NCBI GenBank assembly: GCA_017311185.1
Contig: JAESUZ010005462.1
Location: 3,782,001-3,846,000 of the forward strand
Direction: 5' to 3'
Length of the DNA: 64,000 bases
Source of the DNA: Proteles cristata cristata
Lineage: Eukaryota > Chordata > Mammalia > Carnivora > Hyaenidae
The notes beneath the pieces are model-generated. The model was not told the DNA's origin. It made no database searches and saw only the letters and a program-made list of their open reading frames with translations. The position numbers and the translations under genes are program-made. Position 1 is the first letter of the stretch, and every line of letters begins with the position of its first letter. Shown here piece by piece: positions 46,531 to 58,175 of this stretch.

Positions 46531-46733
46531 AATTTTCAATGTTTATTATTTTTGAGAGAGGGAGACAGAACATGAGCAGGGGAAGGGAGAGAGAGGGAAA
46601 CAAAAACTGAAGCAAGCTTCAGGCTCTAAGCTGTCAGCACAGAGCCCGATATAGGGCTGGGACTAGTGAACTGTGAGATCATCACCTGAGCTGAAGTCGG
46701 ATGCTTAACCCATTGAGCCTCCCAGGTGCCCCA
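46531..46733 (-). mobile_element. CAN-SINE
   Basis: aatgtttattatttttgaga to cattgagcctcccaggtgcc. It lies between the two copies of GTGAACATAGGA together with an L1 fragment. Confidence 0.93.
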
Positions 46734-46745
46734 GTGAACATAGGA

Positions 46746-49009
46746 CTTTTAAAGCAAAAGTAAGTGTCTGTCTTAGTTTTCATACTAGCAGACGTGAAAT
46801 TATTTGTTTTTACTCTGTATTATACTCTTTCTTCTTCCTCATGATTTTTATCTGATGTTATCAGCCTACTTTTGTAGAAAATTGGGGCACAAAAATTCAG
46901 GGACATGGAGAACCTCGTTTAGCCAGGAATCTCTGCCCTCCAGTCCCCTGGTTTTTCCACAACTTGTACTCCACTCCATGTCTTAGAACATAGTGAAAAG
47001 GTTCTCTTTAGTCTCCCTATTCACCAAACCTGTGCAGAAGAATCAATGTTGATATTTTCCAAGTAGCTTTTAGGATAGTAATTGTAGTTCAGTCTTGCCT
47101 GTGGTGTCTTGCCTTGAGTTTCATGTGTCTGCAGTGTCTGGGAAACTCTGGAACATTTTTCTAGTGTGTTGGTTAATCTTCATTGGTATGCTCAATAAGT
47201 TGTGTGTGTAGGTATACTCCCTAAAGTGGTCTGACCCATGCAGGCAGTCAGTCTGGTTGTTCATACTAATCTTCAGCTAACCCTTGTCCTTCTGGAATGC
47301 TCCCAAGATGTTCTGTATATTTGGTAAGGCACAATATTGGTTTCTCAAGCTCTATGCTGTTTATTTTTGGAGTATTGCGGTATTAGTATTTCTTCCTTCA
47401 TCACACTCCAGGTACACCTTAGAGGGTAATCTCCTCCTCTCTAAGTTAAAATATTTGCTTAGTGTGGGATTTTTGGTCTCAACTTTCTGGAAAGTATGTT
47501 TTAAAAGCTACTTCAGTCATCTCAATTCAGGTGTGGTGACAACCTCTTAGCATTGATGTGGCCATTTGTTGGCTTATTGCCAAACACGACCTGGTACTCT
47601 TTGCCTTTGTCTCACTCTCTTGAGGAAGTAAAGTTAAACTTTATTTTCACCATTCTTGTAGAGCTATAGCAGACATAAATCCATTTGGGTAATAGTCCTG
47701 TTATAAAATTTCTGGCTAGTTGTCTACATAAATTATTGAGATGTTCTAGAATTTTACATGTTTCAATGCTCAATTCATGTCTTCCAGACTGCTTCCTTGA
47801 GAGTACAAATGGGATAGAAACATTTTTTTGTAAGGTTGCATGTCCTGTTTGTTGATTTTAAAACTGTTGTTGAATTCTTTACAGGAAATTATTTGTCTTA
47901 GCCGAGGTTTCCCTGAGACACAGACAGAAAAAGATGCTTGCATGCAGATAGTTCACTTGGGAAATGATGCCGGGAAGCAGGACTGTGGATCAGGGAGAAG
48001 GAGACAGGGAAGGACAGCATTTTGGAGAGGAGAACAGCTGCCTGAGACCTCCTCCAGTGCTTTAGGAAATATGTATTGGAATTGTCTGTCTTTCCCTCAA
48101 GGGTGGGAAACAGTGGGTGTTAAGCCCCTGGGCTTCCTAGGTTAGTGCCTAGAGGTTCCAGCAGGCATTGGAGATTACGGATGAGGTGCGGTTGAGCCAC
48201 ATTTGTTTGTAGCTGGTGGCAGCACAGGCTAGAACAAGATGTGAAATAAGGCTAGAAGGAGAGGTAGGCCAAGGGGAATCTTCATTGGTGTCCATGATTT
48301 TCAGTGGTGTCAGATATTTTATAGGGGAGAAAGGGAAACAAATGCCAGCATATGGATCTTTAAATGAAAGTACCTTAAATTTGTGTTATAAAATTTCATG
48401 TTGATATGTGAATCTCAATTCATGTTGATATGTGAATAAAAATGAGATCATCTGCATTTGTAGAGCTGCTAACACCTCCTCCCAAGTATTCCATTTGAGT
48501 TAATTTTCAGTGTGTTCCTGGCTCTGACACTAGGAAGAAGGACAGGGGCTCAGGAGCTCACAGTGAATGCACATTTAAACAGTAACATTCTGAGGGGCTG
48601 TATGGTTTACCTCAGGTCTGATGTCAGTTCAAGAAAATTCTGAATCAGTATTTCCTTTATCTTTTATTATTTTTCTACAGGTTGCTTGAGGATTACTAGA
48701 ATTGTGTGAAGGGTCCTGTACAAATTAAAAGTATTCAGTTGGTTATGCACAAGTGCTTAGTAGCAATCAGTGCTGTGTCAAAGCAAAAGGCCACAGGAGC
48801 ATTCTTATGGAATGGAAAACCAGGCTTTCATTCTCCAGAACTTAATAGGTGTGAGGGCTTTGTTAAAGTGAGAGCTGCCGCCTGTTATCCCTAAATTCCT
48901 ACTGCAGGCATAAAGGGATGAGCTGGTACAGGGAGGATGGGGTATCAGAAAACAAAATGGTAAAAAAAAAAAAAAAAAGCAATCAGGGAAGCTAACTTTT
49001 ACTGATCAT
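46746..49009. other. Intergenic, mostly unique
   Basis: No gene. 47890-48060 (gaggtttccctgagacacag, gggaaatgatgccgggaagc) looks like an old interspersed repeat I cannot name. A 24-bp-period tandem copy of TTCATGTTGATATGTGAAT lies at 48395-48437, and an A18 run at 48961-48978. Confidence 0.4.
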
Positions 49010-49345
49010 GTTAAACTCTCTATCTACTTTAATATATTTAATCCTCATACTAATCCTCTGAGGTCAATATTATAATCCTTTTGTTTGCAGAGGAGGAGAA
49101 GAAAGCTCCAAGAGCTTCTTCCAGGTGTCTCAGCAAGTGAGTGGCAAAGGGGCCCTTTGGATCTGGGTCTGGCAGAGGCCAAGCATGAGCTTCTATCTCC
49201 TAGAAGTGTAATCTTGTCAAATTGCTTTATCTTTTGGCAGCTGTTTCATTACTGGAGAAATAAGAATTGTGGTGGGGATTAAATTAAATATGATAATGTT
49301 CTTGAAACAATCAGCTCAGATTAACTGCTCAATAAATAATGAGGA
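49010..49345. mobile_element. Two MIR relics, facing each other
   Basis: 49010-49190 reads MIR in reverse (tttaatcctcatactaatcc, gaggtcaatattataatcct, caagtgagtggcaaaggggc), and 49200-49345 reads the MIR 3' half forward (ctttatcttttggcagctgt, gattaaattaaatatgataa, tgctcaataaataatgagga). Confidence 0.5.
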
Positions 49346-50479
49346 TTTCAGAACATAAGAAAGCAACTGATAAGGGACGTATATTGCTTGGTGCCAAATC
49401 CTTGGCAGTTTCTTACACTCTTCCCCAGAAGGTTCAGTGAGTCAGTGACCTGTGACTACCTACACCATAGGCCTCTTATGAGTTTAGGCCACTTCCATGA
49501 TGGTTATAATTTGGACTTGGAGATGCTCAGGCTGGGCCAAATGTCTGGTTCCAACATTTCACATCAGCCAGGAATGTGCAACAAAGGGTGGGATGTGTGG
49601 ACAGACTTTTTGGACACTAACCCTTGCCAGGAGGGACTTCTTACAGTTGACTCTCCCAACACACAGCTCTTTCTCCTTCTCTTGTTGCTTACGCTTCTAA
49701 TATTTCCAGATTGGAGGGCTAATTGTAGAGCTGAACTTCTTCACCAGGCCAACTCAGTGTGTATGAGACCCCCCAGAGTGTCTGAATTTGTTTTGAGACG
49801 AGGTCATTTGTGAGATGTCTGCCTTACTCTTCCTATGCATTTGGGCTCATTCATTTGGCCTTTGAGAAGCTTGTGTTCAGAATGTGTGAAAAGGGGGAAA
49901 TCAGAATCTACCTACAACTTTCACCACACATGGAATTGAGTCTCTGGAAAACAGTGACTTTTAGCAGAATCTCTTAGAAGATGCCAACGGCTTTGCCTCA
50001 AGGTTTGGGTAGGGTGGACAGAAAGATATTCTGGCATCTGATCTTTGAGTTCCTACTGGGTCAAAATGTTCTCTCAGTTGGCACAGGGGCTATTGCCCTT
50101 TAGGCATTATGTTCTACTTGGGAAGAGCAAACCCAGATGAAGCGATTTGAGAATGCTCAGAAAGAAATTTAGTAATACATGGAAGGTAATATTGTGATCA
50201 AGTGCTGGGTATCTACCAAGAAAGGATCTATCCCAGTCAGTTCAGAATCCCCAGGCAAAGACTTCCTGATTAAGTGAGTTTTAAAAGGGCTTGAAGAAAC
50301 TTCTACAGAAATAGACTGTACATAAATTCTATGCCACACCCAATCCTTTGCACTGTGGGATTACAGAACTCACTCTTGAGGAGGAAACTGCAGTCCTGGG
50401 ATTCTGGGTAAGGAAAAGGCAGGACAGTGCATTTCTCCACCATATGCAAATCACAAACCTGCTTGCTTTTTTGTTTGTT
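49346..50479. other. Intergenic, unique-looking
   Basis: The 141-residue plus frame at 49388-49813 has no recognisable domain, and I do not consider it a gene. Confidence 0.4.
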
Positions 50480-50690
50480 TAGCATTTACTGTTGGCCCAG
50501 AGTCAGGCAGCAAACATATCATCTCATTTACTCCTTGCAATGACCCATGTGTATGTGGACTCTAGACTTGAGTGAAGGTAGGCAAGATGCCCAAAGTCAA
50601 GAACACAAGGGGGAAAGTCATGGCCAGGTTGTCTGGCCACAAAACTCTTGCTCCTTACTCCAGGGTCTTCCTGACACATCCCCAGGTGGG
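50480..50690 (-). mobile_element. MIR relic, antisense
   Basis: catatcatctcatttactcc, gatgcccaaagtcaagaaca, ggccacaaaactcttgctcc in reversed MIR order. Confidence 0.5.
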
Positions 50691-51325
50691 ACATGATTTG
50701 GAGTCTGTTGTGTATAAGGCACCCTGCTGAGCCCTTTGTGAACATTTTACATTCATTTAACTGTCCTACAATTCACTACTGTTATTGGCCTAATGTCACC
50801 TGAACAATAGGTACAAATATAAAACTGAAAGTAAACCGAGTCCATCCTGGGGCACAGTGGTTCTCTCAGTAAGCCCCATGGTCAACCGTGTCACCTGAAT
50901 TATATTCCTGTTTGAATGTTTAGAAGGACTTGATAAAGACACGACATATGGAGCCTGTGACATCAGGTGAAGAAGTATGTGTGTGCATGTATGTGCACAC
51001 ACACATTTATGCTTCTATAGAGAGGAAGAGGAATTGGAGGAGAGGTTAAGTGCTTAAAAGTGTGTGAGGATGTTATTGGAGTGCCGTCATCTGATTTCTC
51101 ATCATTTTTCTGCCACTGACCAGCTATATAACTATGATCACAGCAGTTAACCTATTTGGATATTAGTTCTGCCAACTATTAAACCTAAGGATTGGACCAG
51201 AAGTGTCTTTAACCTTAAAAACTATATGTTTCCAACATGAATGCTCCAAAGCCTAAATGATTCCTCATTGAAAGTAGTTTAAAATTTCACAAGCTAACTG
51301 AACTGGCGCCTTCTCTGGTAGATGA
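50691..51325. other. Intergenic; possible MIR fragment
   Basis: 51100-51220 (ctgccactgaccagctatat then agttaacctatttggatatt) may be a sense MIR core. Nothing else recognised. Confidence 0.35.
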
Positions 51326-51342
51326 GTTGTCCTTGATATCTT

Positions 51343-51510
51343 TTTTTAAATTTTATTTTTAATTTTTTTATAGTTTATTGTCAAGTTGGTTTATGTATAA
51401 CACCCAGTGCTCATCCCAACCAGTGTCCTCCTCCAAGCCCATCACCCCCCCTTCCCCTCCCCCATCCCATCTGCCCTCAGTTTGTTCTCAGCATTCAAGA
51501 GTCTCTTATG
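51343..51510 (-). mobile_element. LINE-1 3' end, antisense, 168 bp, young
   Basis: tttatagtttattgtcaagt, cacccagtgctcatcccaac, ttcaagagtctcttatg. A 17-bp target-site duplication with one mismatch: GTTGTCCTTGATATCTT at 51326-51342 and GTTGTCCTTGATTTCTT at 51511-51527. A severely 5'-truncated insertion. Confidence 0.94.
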
Positions 51511-51527
51511 GTTGTCCTTGATTTCTT

Positions 51528-52929
51528 ATGCCCTTGAATCATGTGGGGTACGTGTGCTTCTTGTGCCAGCTATTCTTGTAGTTTTATTCTAATCCTTCAT
51601 CTCAGCAACATTTGCTTTCGCTTCATTTCTGAGCTTCCTCTTTAAGAATTATATTTGGTTTTATCACTTATTATGTGGCCCTTAGGAGCTGGTTGTGTTG
51701 ATCAGCTTTTACAAGTCAACTAATATGTGGAAATGAACTATGGGGACAGGCTGAAGGACTATGGGAGCAGCACCTAATTCCTGAAGTGGCCATTTGGGGA
51801 GAAGGGTTGGGGAGCCTGGAGACTTTGAATTCAGGTTTCCCCAGAGTTGGTCAACACTGACTTAGATCTTGCTGAAATATAATGTTTGTGTCTTCCTTCA
51901 ACAGAGAACTTCTCAGTGGGCCATGAGCTCTCTGGCAGACACCACCAGGGCTTAGCTGTGGGGGGCTGCCTGGTGGGATTAGGCCAACCCCAGGGGTCCT
52001 GTGTGACAGTGGGGGTGCCTACATCCTGCAGCCTCTTTCAATTTCATATCAGTAGATGTAGGCAACAGGAGTTGTGCTACTTAGAAAGTTTTGGGGGACA
52101 ATCAAGGAGCTATTGCACATAAAAGTACTTTGTGAAGGTGCAGAGGGCAAGGATGTGATGGGCTTGGCAGACAGGTGTCAGTAGCAGATGCACTGGGCTT
52201 AGCTGCACTTTAATCGTTGTCTAGTTATGTGGCTTTGGGAATTGCTTAATCCTTTGAATCTCAGAGCAGGGCTCAATACATGGCAGGAATCTTTCCTTTA
52301 GGTCTAAAGTGCTTTCAAAGGAAAAGTATTAATATAATAAACATAGCCTTAGGCCAAAGTAGGGGTGTTGTGGAGTGTTGGGAGATATGGCTGGGAAATA
52401 AGTAGGTATCAGCAAATAAGGAGATTGTTTTGGTTTTTATAATAAATTAAGTGGCTCACCTTTCTCATCTATCTTCCAAGGAGTTCTGGTATATTTGGGA
52501 ATTTTCTCTGAATGAATCCTCATATTATTTTATTCAACTGATAACTTTGATATCCTATATAATTAAAGGCAAAATTAGAGACTCTTGGGACCATGAGATA
52601 GTTCTGGAATGACTACTGAGGCAAATGATTGGTGGATGACAGACATAGGCAACAAGGAAGCATTCTAGTTGCCTGCACACAGATGGGCTGGAGGGGAAAG
52701 CTAACTGGAGTTAGGTTTTTAGGTTGTCAGCTGTCTTCCTGTTTAGCTCTGGTAGTGTCTCATGGGACAATTTTGGAGACATATAAGCTGAAGTTGTAGT
52801 TTAATAGCAGGAGGCTGAGTCAGAGTGAGCCTTTACATTCCTGTTGTGAATCCCACAAATCCTTTCTTTCTCTTTCACTTGAACCATGCACCCCTAAGAA
52901 CTAAGGGTGGGGGCATAGGGCCATCTGCT
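51528..52929. other. Intergenic, unique-looking
   Basis: No gene or confident repeat. 51890-52030 is locally GC-richer. Confidence 0.4.
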
Positions 52930-53150
52930 AAGCACTCAGAGTCCTATGAGACACCAATACTTGAACATTTTCTTAGGTAATTTCCAAGCCACTGGATGTA
53001 GTAATCATTACACCAATTTTGCAAATGAGGAAACCGAAGCCAAGAGAGTGAAACAATGTGCTAGGCCACACAGCATGTCCTCAGCCGGCGGGACTCCAAG
53101 CTGAGGCCTCTGACACTATGTCCTCTCCTTTGCACATGCTCCACTTTCTG
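52930..53150 (-). mobile_element. MIR relic, antisense
   Basis: accaattttgcaaatgagga, aaccgaagccaagagagtga, caatgtgctaggccacacag, gggactccaagctgaggcct follow the reversed MIR core. Confidence 0.65.
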
Positions 53151-53814
53151 GGAAATGGTCCATGGCCAAAGCTTAGTCTTAGTTTTAATAAAGGGCGATT
53201 AAATTTGGGAGTGAAAAGAGGAGATTTAGATCTCTATAAACCTTACCAAGCGATAAAACCTTACTTCTTAGGGATGACCCAAGTGGCAGAAAAAGTTGCA
53301 AAGGGGAAAAACTCAGAAAGAGACCCATTAAAGGGGAGATCGCTACTTTGTGACTTAATTTGCCTCTTTTCTCTTTTACTTCTCTACCTTCTGTATTGCC
53401 ATGCACTATCCTCCAAACCCCCTCATTGTCCCCTATTGGGTTACCACTAAAATCTAACACCATCAGCTTAGCTAATCTGCCTGTGTTTGTTTACATGTCA
53501 GGGATACTACATCAGGTTTATTATAGTCATTACTAAAGTCCTTACACTAATTATGAACAGAATAGAAAGTTTTAAATTGGATATAAGTATATCCGACAGA
53601 GAAAAAGGCTGCTAGCAAAAAATGACAACAAATCAATATTCTTAGTACATAATATGAGTTATTGCTAATTAACAAGGAAAAGATGAAAATTTTAATGGAA
53701 AATTTTAAAGGCTATAAAAACATAAAACTCATATATAAAAACATAAATAGAAGAAACAGAATTAGCACTCTTGCGTATAGAAATAAATGGAAGTAAAATG
53801 CTATGCTCAACAAC
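53151..53814. other. Intergenic, AT-rich right half
   Basis: No gene. Open frames at 53058-53463 on both strands have no domains. Confidence 0.4.
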
Positions 53815-54238
53815 ATGGCTTCGGGTAGATCTACCTGGATTGAGTCCTGGATTTACTATTTACTAGATCCATAACTTTTAGCAAATAGTCTTTGTTTTTG
53901 TTTTTAAATGTTTATTTATTTATTTTTGAGAGAAAGCGAGAGATCATGAGTAGGGGAGGGGCAGAGAAAGAGGGAGAGAGAGAATCCCAAGCCGGGTCCA
54001 TACTCTCAGTGCTCAATCTCACAAACTGTTAGATCATGACTTGAACCGAAATCAAGAGTGGGACGCTTAGCTGACTGAGCCACCCAGGAGCCCCTAGGTC
54101 TTTGTTTTTATCTGGGAAATAGAGATAATAATAGCACTTATCTGGAAGGGTTACTATGAGGTTTAAAGAAATAATTTTGTAAGGTGCTTAGCACAGTGGT
54201 GCATGATACACTTTCAATGCAAGTTAGCTATTATCACT
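53815..54238 (+). mobile_element. MIR, sense, split by a SINE
   Basis: Left half 53815-53899 (gggtagatctacctggattg, ttactatttactagatccat) and right half 54095-54238 (tatctgggaaatagagataa, ttactatgaggtttaaagaa, ggtgcttagcacagtggtgc) form one MIR interrupted by the SINE at 53900-54094. Confidence 0.75.
53900..54094 (-). mobile_element. CAN-SINE inserted in a MIR
   Basis: Minus-oriented, tttatttatttatttttgag to gactgagccacccaggagcc. TAGTCTTTGTTTTT at 53886-53899 and TAGGTCTTTGTTTTT at 54095-54109 are the target-site copies, with a one-base indel. The head region lacks some sequence around 54010. Confidence 0.93.
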
Positions 54239-54239
54239 A

Positions 54240-54960
54240 CTAGTAATATATGTGCATTGATAACAAATATTGAATACCTCACTGAAATCAAACATGCAAT
54301 TGAAACAAGTGGAATATTATTTGTTACGTGTCATATTGGAAAAAAAGGTAAAAGATTTGAAGACACCCGCTGTTGGTGAGGTGTGGAGAAGCAGGTTCTT
54401 TCATACATTGCTGGGACCTGGCACACCCTTTTCATAGGGCAATTTGGCAATATGCATCATCCTTGAAAATGTGGATAGGTTTTGGTTTATTCTTATCCTC
54501 GAATTTTTTTCCAGGGATATAAATGGTACAATGATGAATGTATAAGGATGTTTATCCTGGTATTGTTTATATAAGCAACAATTCAGAAGCAAACATAGTG
54601 AATGAGATCAACACACTGTATACCTTAAACTTATACAATGTTATATGTCAATTATATCCCAATAAAAATTCAGAAGAAACTTTAATGTCCTTCAGGGAAA
54701 TTTATTAATAAATTAAACTTCATCTATATGATGGAATAATACTATACAACTACCAGCAGCAGTGTTCGAGATCTTCATTCACTATTATGGATAAATCTCC
54801 CTGACATACTAATATATAAACAAATGGGTTGCAAAATAACATATGTGCAATGTCTCCATTTATGTCTTTCAACCTTATAGTTCAGGAAAAGAAACAGGTT
54901 TCTAATGATGCACTTTAAAATGCTGACATTCCTTTTCTCTTGGGAACTAATATTATTATT
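54240..54960 (+). mobile_element. Ancient LINE-1, sense
   Basis: tggtgaggtgtggagaagca, ttctttcatacattgctggg, agggcaatttggcaatatgc, ggtattgtttatataagcaa, gatggaataatactatacaa follow the ORF2 C-terminal to 3' region of an old L1 in plus orientation. Diverged, with internal foreign sequence near 54590-54670. Confidence 0.65.
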
Positions 54961-55431
54961 TAATTTTTGTGTGAGTGCCTATTATATTTTTAATCAGAAA
55001 AAAGAAAAGGAATGGACGTTTTGTTTTGTTTTGTCTTTCAGCAGCATACCCTAAACAGAGATCTACATGTTGATTTTGCTTGTGTAAACAGACTTGGAGT
55101 TGTGTTCCAAGAACACATCATCATAGCTTTCTTTCTTTTCTTTTTTCCTTGTTTGTCATTCAGAAGTGTTTCTTCATTCCTTAGTCTCTGACTCATGAAG
55201 GAGATATTAGAACCAATGTTATGCAAGACCTTTCCATGAAATGGAAAGAACATCAATGTTCGCTCCAGTAAGAGGCGTGCACTTAATGTTGCCTTGCTTC
55301 ATCAATAATGATGGGGTTACTACTCCACAGAGGAGGAGTGAGCCAGAAAGAACTAGACATTCAGGTGCTATCAAATACTAGCCCATGACGTGTAATAGAA
55401 AAACATGAAACTTCCTTTACTTGTGTTGCTT
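54961..55431. other. Intergenic, unique-looking
   Basis: No feature recognised; 55038-55256 is open on the minus strand without a recognisable domain. Confidence 0.35.
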
Positions 55432-55448
55432 AGAATCATTGTGGTGGG

Positions 55449-55689
55449 TCCATCCATGTTGCTACACGTATAGGAGGATTAGGAGGAACTTGACGGAGGA
55501 ACAAGGGGGAGAAGAAGGGCGGAAATGGTGGGTGGAAAGGGAGAGAGGCAAACCATGAGAGACTCTTGAATGCCGACAAAAACTGAGGACTGATGGATGG
55601 GGTGGGTGGGCAAAGAGGAGGACACCTGTGGGGATGAGCACTGGGTGTTATGTGGAAACTAATTTGACAATAAACTATTTGTAAAAAAA
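55449..55689 (+). mobile_element. LINE-1 3' end, sense, with tiny 5' inversion
   Basis: A 17-bp perfect target-site duplication AGAATCATTGTGGTGGG at 55432-55448 and 55690-55706 brackets it. From gtataggaggattaggagga on it reads as sense carnivore L1 3' end (gatgagcactgggtgttatg, ttgacaataaactatttgta, A8 tail). The first 19 bases (tccatccatgttgctacac) are instead antisense L1, as at 4963-4980. Confidence 0.95.
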
Positions 55690-55706
55690 AGAATCATTGT
55701 GGTGGG

Positions 55707-55939
55707 ATTCCTGAGGTGTCACCTGGACTGCATCACTTAGATAGACACATAAAGGAACTGGGAGCATGCCACATGTGAGGATATGGGGGATCTGTAACAC
55801 TCTCTAGGTCCCCCAGTAGCTCTCAAACAATCCTGTTGTCCATCTCTTTCCTTCCTGGCTTGAACTTCCCACCATAAACCTGAATTTCAAAATGTCTTAT
55901 GTCAGCCTTTGCCCTGCAATATACACAGTATTCAGCAAA
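55707..55939. other. Short unique spacer
   Basis: No feature recognised. Confidence 0.35.
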
Positions 55940-56110
55940 CCATGTTCCATCTTCATGATTGAAGGATATATCATCTTCAATTTATAACTAAGGAAAGGGC
56001 TCACACAGATTATGGAACTTGGCTGGGGACACACAGCACAGCCAGAACTAGAATTCACGTTCTTTGTCCCTAATGTTTTTTTCCCCCATATGACTTCATA
56101 GCTTTTCAGA
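55940..56110 (-). mobile_element. MIR relic, antisense
   Basis: tttataactaaggaaagggc, ttggctggggacacacagca, cagccagaactagaattcac in reversed MIR order. Confidence 0.55.
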
Positions 56111-56204
56111 AAGCTGTTATTATCATGTAATCTATAGATTGCCCTAGACCTGTCTTTCACTTTCTGAACCAAAATGCACAATTTTAAACCGTGACCCTAT
56201 ATAG

Positions 56205-56245
56205 ACAGACACATACAGACACACACAGACATACACAGATACACT
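56205..56245. repeat. CAGACA/CACACA-rich low-complexity run
   Basis: A degenerate acacagac / acatacac repeat. Confidence 0.8.
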
Positions 56246-56337
56246 GAAATAAAAGTTTCTAGGAGCAAAGCTTAATTTTACTCAATGACTCAGGTATTCT
56301 CTACTCTTTTCATTCCAGATTATTCTACTCTTTTTTT

Positions 56338-56430
56338 CAAAAGAAGAAGAGGAGGAGGAGGAGGAAGAGAAAGTGGAGGAAGAAGAGGAGGAAAAGAGGA
56401 GAAAAAGAAGAGAAAAGAGAAAGAAAAGAT
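56338..56430. repeat. Polypurine (GAA/GGA)n tract
   Basis: Almost uninterrupted purines (aagaagaagaggaggaggag and on). The Arg/Gly/Lys-rich plus frame over it is compositional, not a gene. Confidence 0.93.
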
Positions 56431-57599
56431 GGTCCATGACTCAGTAACTCCACTGAAACCTGGGATGGTCCTCTTGCTATATGCCACACCAGTTCACAGC
56501 ATGGGATATTTGGGATTCCTGTGCTCCTTGGGAGAGTCTAGCTACTTGGAATGAAGATGGAACTAGAGCAGAGGGGCTAAGATTCTCTGTTGTTATCTCT
56601 GCAGAAAGATAACTTGGTTGAGGCCGAGTGGTTTGCAATGTAAGGTAGGCAGGTATAGATGAAACACCTCAAGGCAATGGGTCAAAATTTTTGCCTCATT
56701 TTTATGCCTTCTTGAGTTCTGCATTGATGACTTCACCAATAGTGTGGAGACTGTGTGATTATGCTGGGAAGGCTGAAGTCCAACTCTTGCCTCCTTCACA
56801 GATTCCAGTAAGGCTTGCCTGTCTCTGGGGAGGTCTACTGGAGGAAATGCAGCTTTCCTGTCCCACTGCCCAGTCAAGGTGCATCATGTCCATTGCAGCC
56901 AACAGTTGAGAATCTGCACTGTGGGCCATGTTCCCAGTGTAACTTGCCTCAGGGTTCCCTGGAGTCAGACAAAGGCCTTTAGTAGACCAGGCCAGGGTCC
57001 AGGTGGAGTGCATATCCATAGAAGCACCATCCGACTTTTGGCCAATCAAGTCTAGAGAAGAGTTCTTAACCTTTTCAAGTCATAGAGCTCTTTGAGATCT
57101 GATGAACACAGTAAAACCTTTCCTTATAAAAACACACAAACACACATGCATAATAAAATTCTTGAGTTTCATTGGTGCTGAAGTCAATGCCTTGTCCAAT
57201 GCCTAGAATGAGGTATTAACACAGAGGATGCTAAATGCTGAAATTCAAAGAATACTGTACCCAAAAATGAATTCATAAGGAAAAAATTTTCCTCACCAGC
57301 TCACATTATATCTCAATTACCTAATAAACCTTACTATGAGTTTGGTTTTAGCTTCACAACATTAACCCTCTTCATTTCCATATTTTTCCCAAATATCTTA
57401 CAAGTTTTTACTTTTATCTTATGCTGTTTACAATATTTGCTGGCCCCTGACTGTGTAAAGGAAGGACTCAGTGGTATCACAGCACCTCTCCCATTCATAG
57501 TGCAAGAAGGGTCATTCATGAGACAACTACCTGGTGATGACTAGTTGCATTCTTGTTCCAACAGCTAATGGTTTTGGTTTTTCCATCACCTTTTACTAC
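56431..57599. other. Intergenic, unique-looking
   Basis: Overlapping short frames on both strands at 56593-57049 have no recognised domains. Confidence 0.4.
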
Positions 57600-57770
57600 A
57601 GCCACCACTTGCTTTAGATATGTATTCACATTTGTAAAAAGGGATCAAAATACCTTCCCGTAAGGTTATTGTGAGGATTAAAGGAAATTACTTATATAAA
57701 GTATTTAACATAATGTCTAGTACATAGTGAGTTTTCAATAAATGCTTATGGTTGTCATTATTATTGACTA
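57600..57770 (+). mobile_element. MIR relic, sense
   Basis: ttcccgtaaggttattgtga, ggattaaaggaaattactta, catagtgagttttcaataaa correspond to the MIR 3' half. Confidence 0.7.
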
Positions 57771-57929
57771 CTGTCTTTATTTTGAGACTTTGTGTGTCCT
57801 GTATTATTTCATCTGCTTTCAGTGTCAGAATATCCTTACAGAATTAGAATACCCTAGAATATATGATTAATGACATTGCATGTTGAAGAACCCATTTATA
57901 CATGGTGAGCTATAGGTTTAGACTCAGTT

Positions 57930-58175
57930 CCAGGCAATATTTATGGAGTAGTCTCTACATGTTAAGGACTGTGCTAGGCATTTCCACATGTGCTATTTCC
58001 CTTCATTCTCAGAGAAGAACCTGGAAGTAAGCATTTCTAACCTCTTACCTGCAATGAGAATGCTCATAAAACAGGTGGCTTGACCAGGGTTCCTGGCTAA
58101 TTAAGTGGCAGAATTGAAATGTGAACCTAAGTCTGCATGACAACATGACAGATCCAGTGCCCTTTCTACCATAGG
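57930..58175 (-). mobile_element. MIR relic, antisense
   Basis: taaggactgtgctaggcatt, aaaacaggtggcttgaccag, gtggcagaattgaaatgtga, ccagtgccctttctaccata in reversed MIR order. Confidence 0.65.

Noticed and set aside
56285..56554. Basic Arg/Lys/Glu-rich 89-residue frame
   Set aside because: It is the translation of a polypurine tract.
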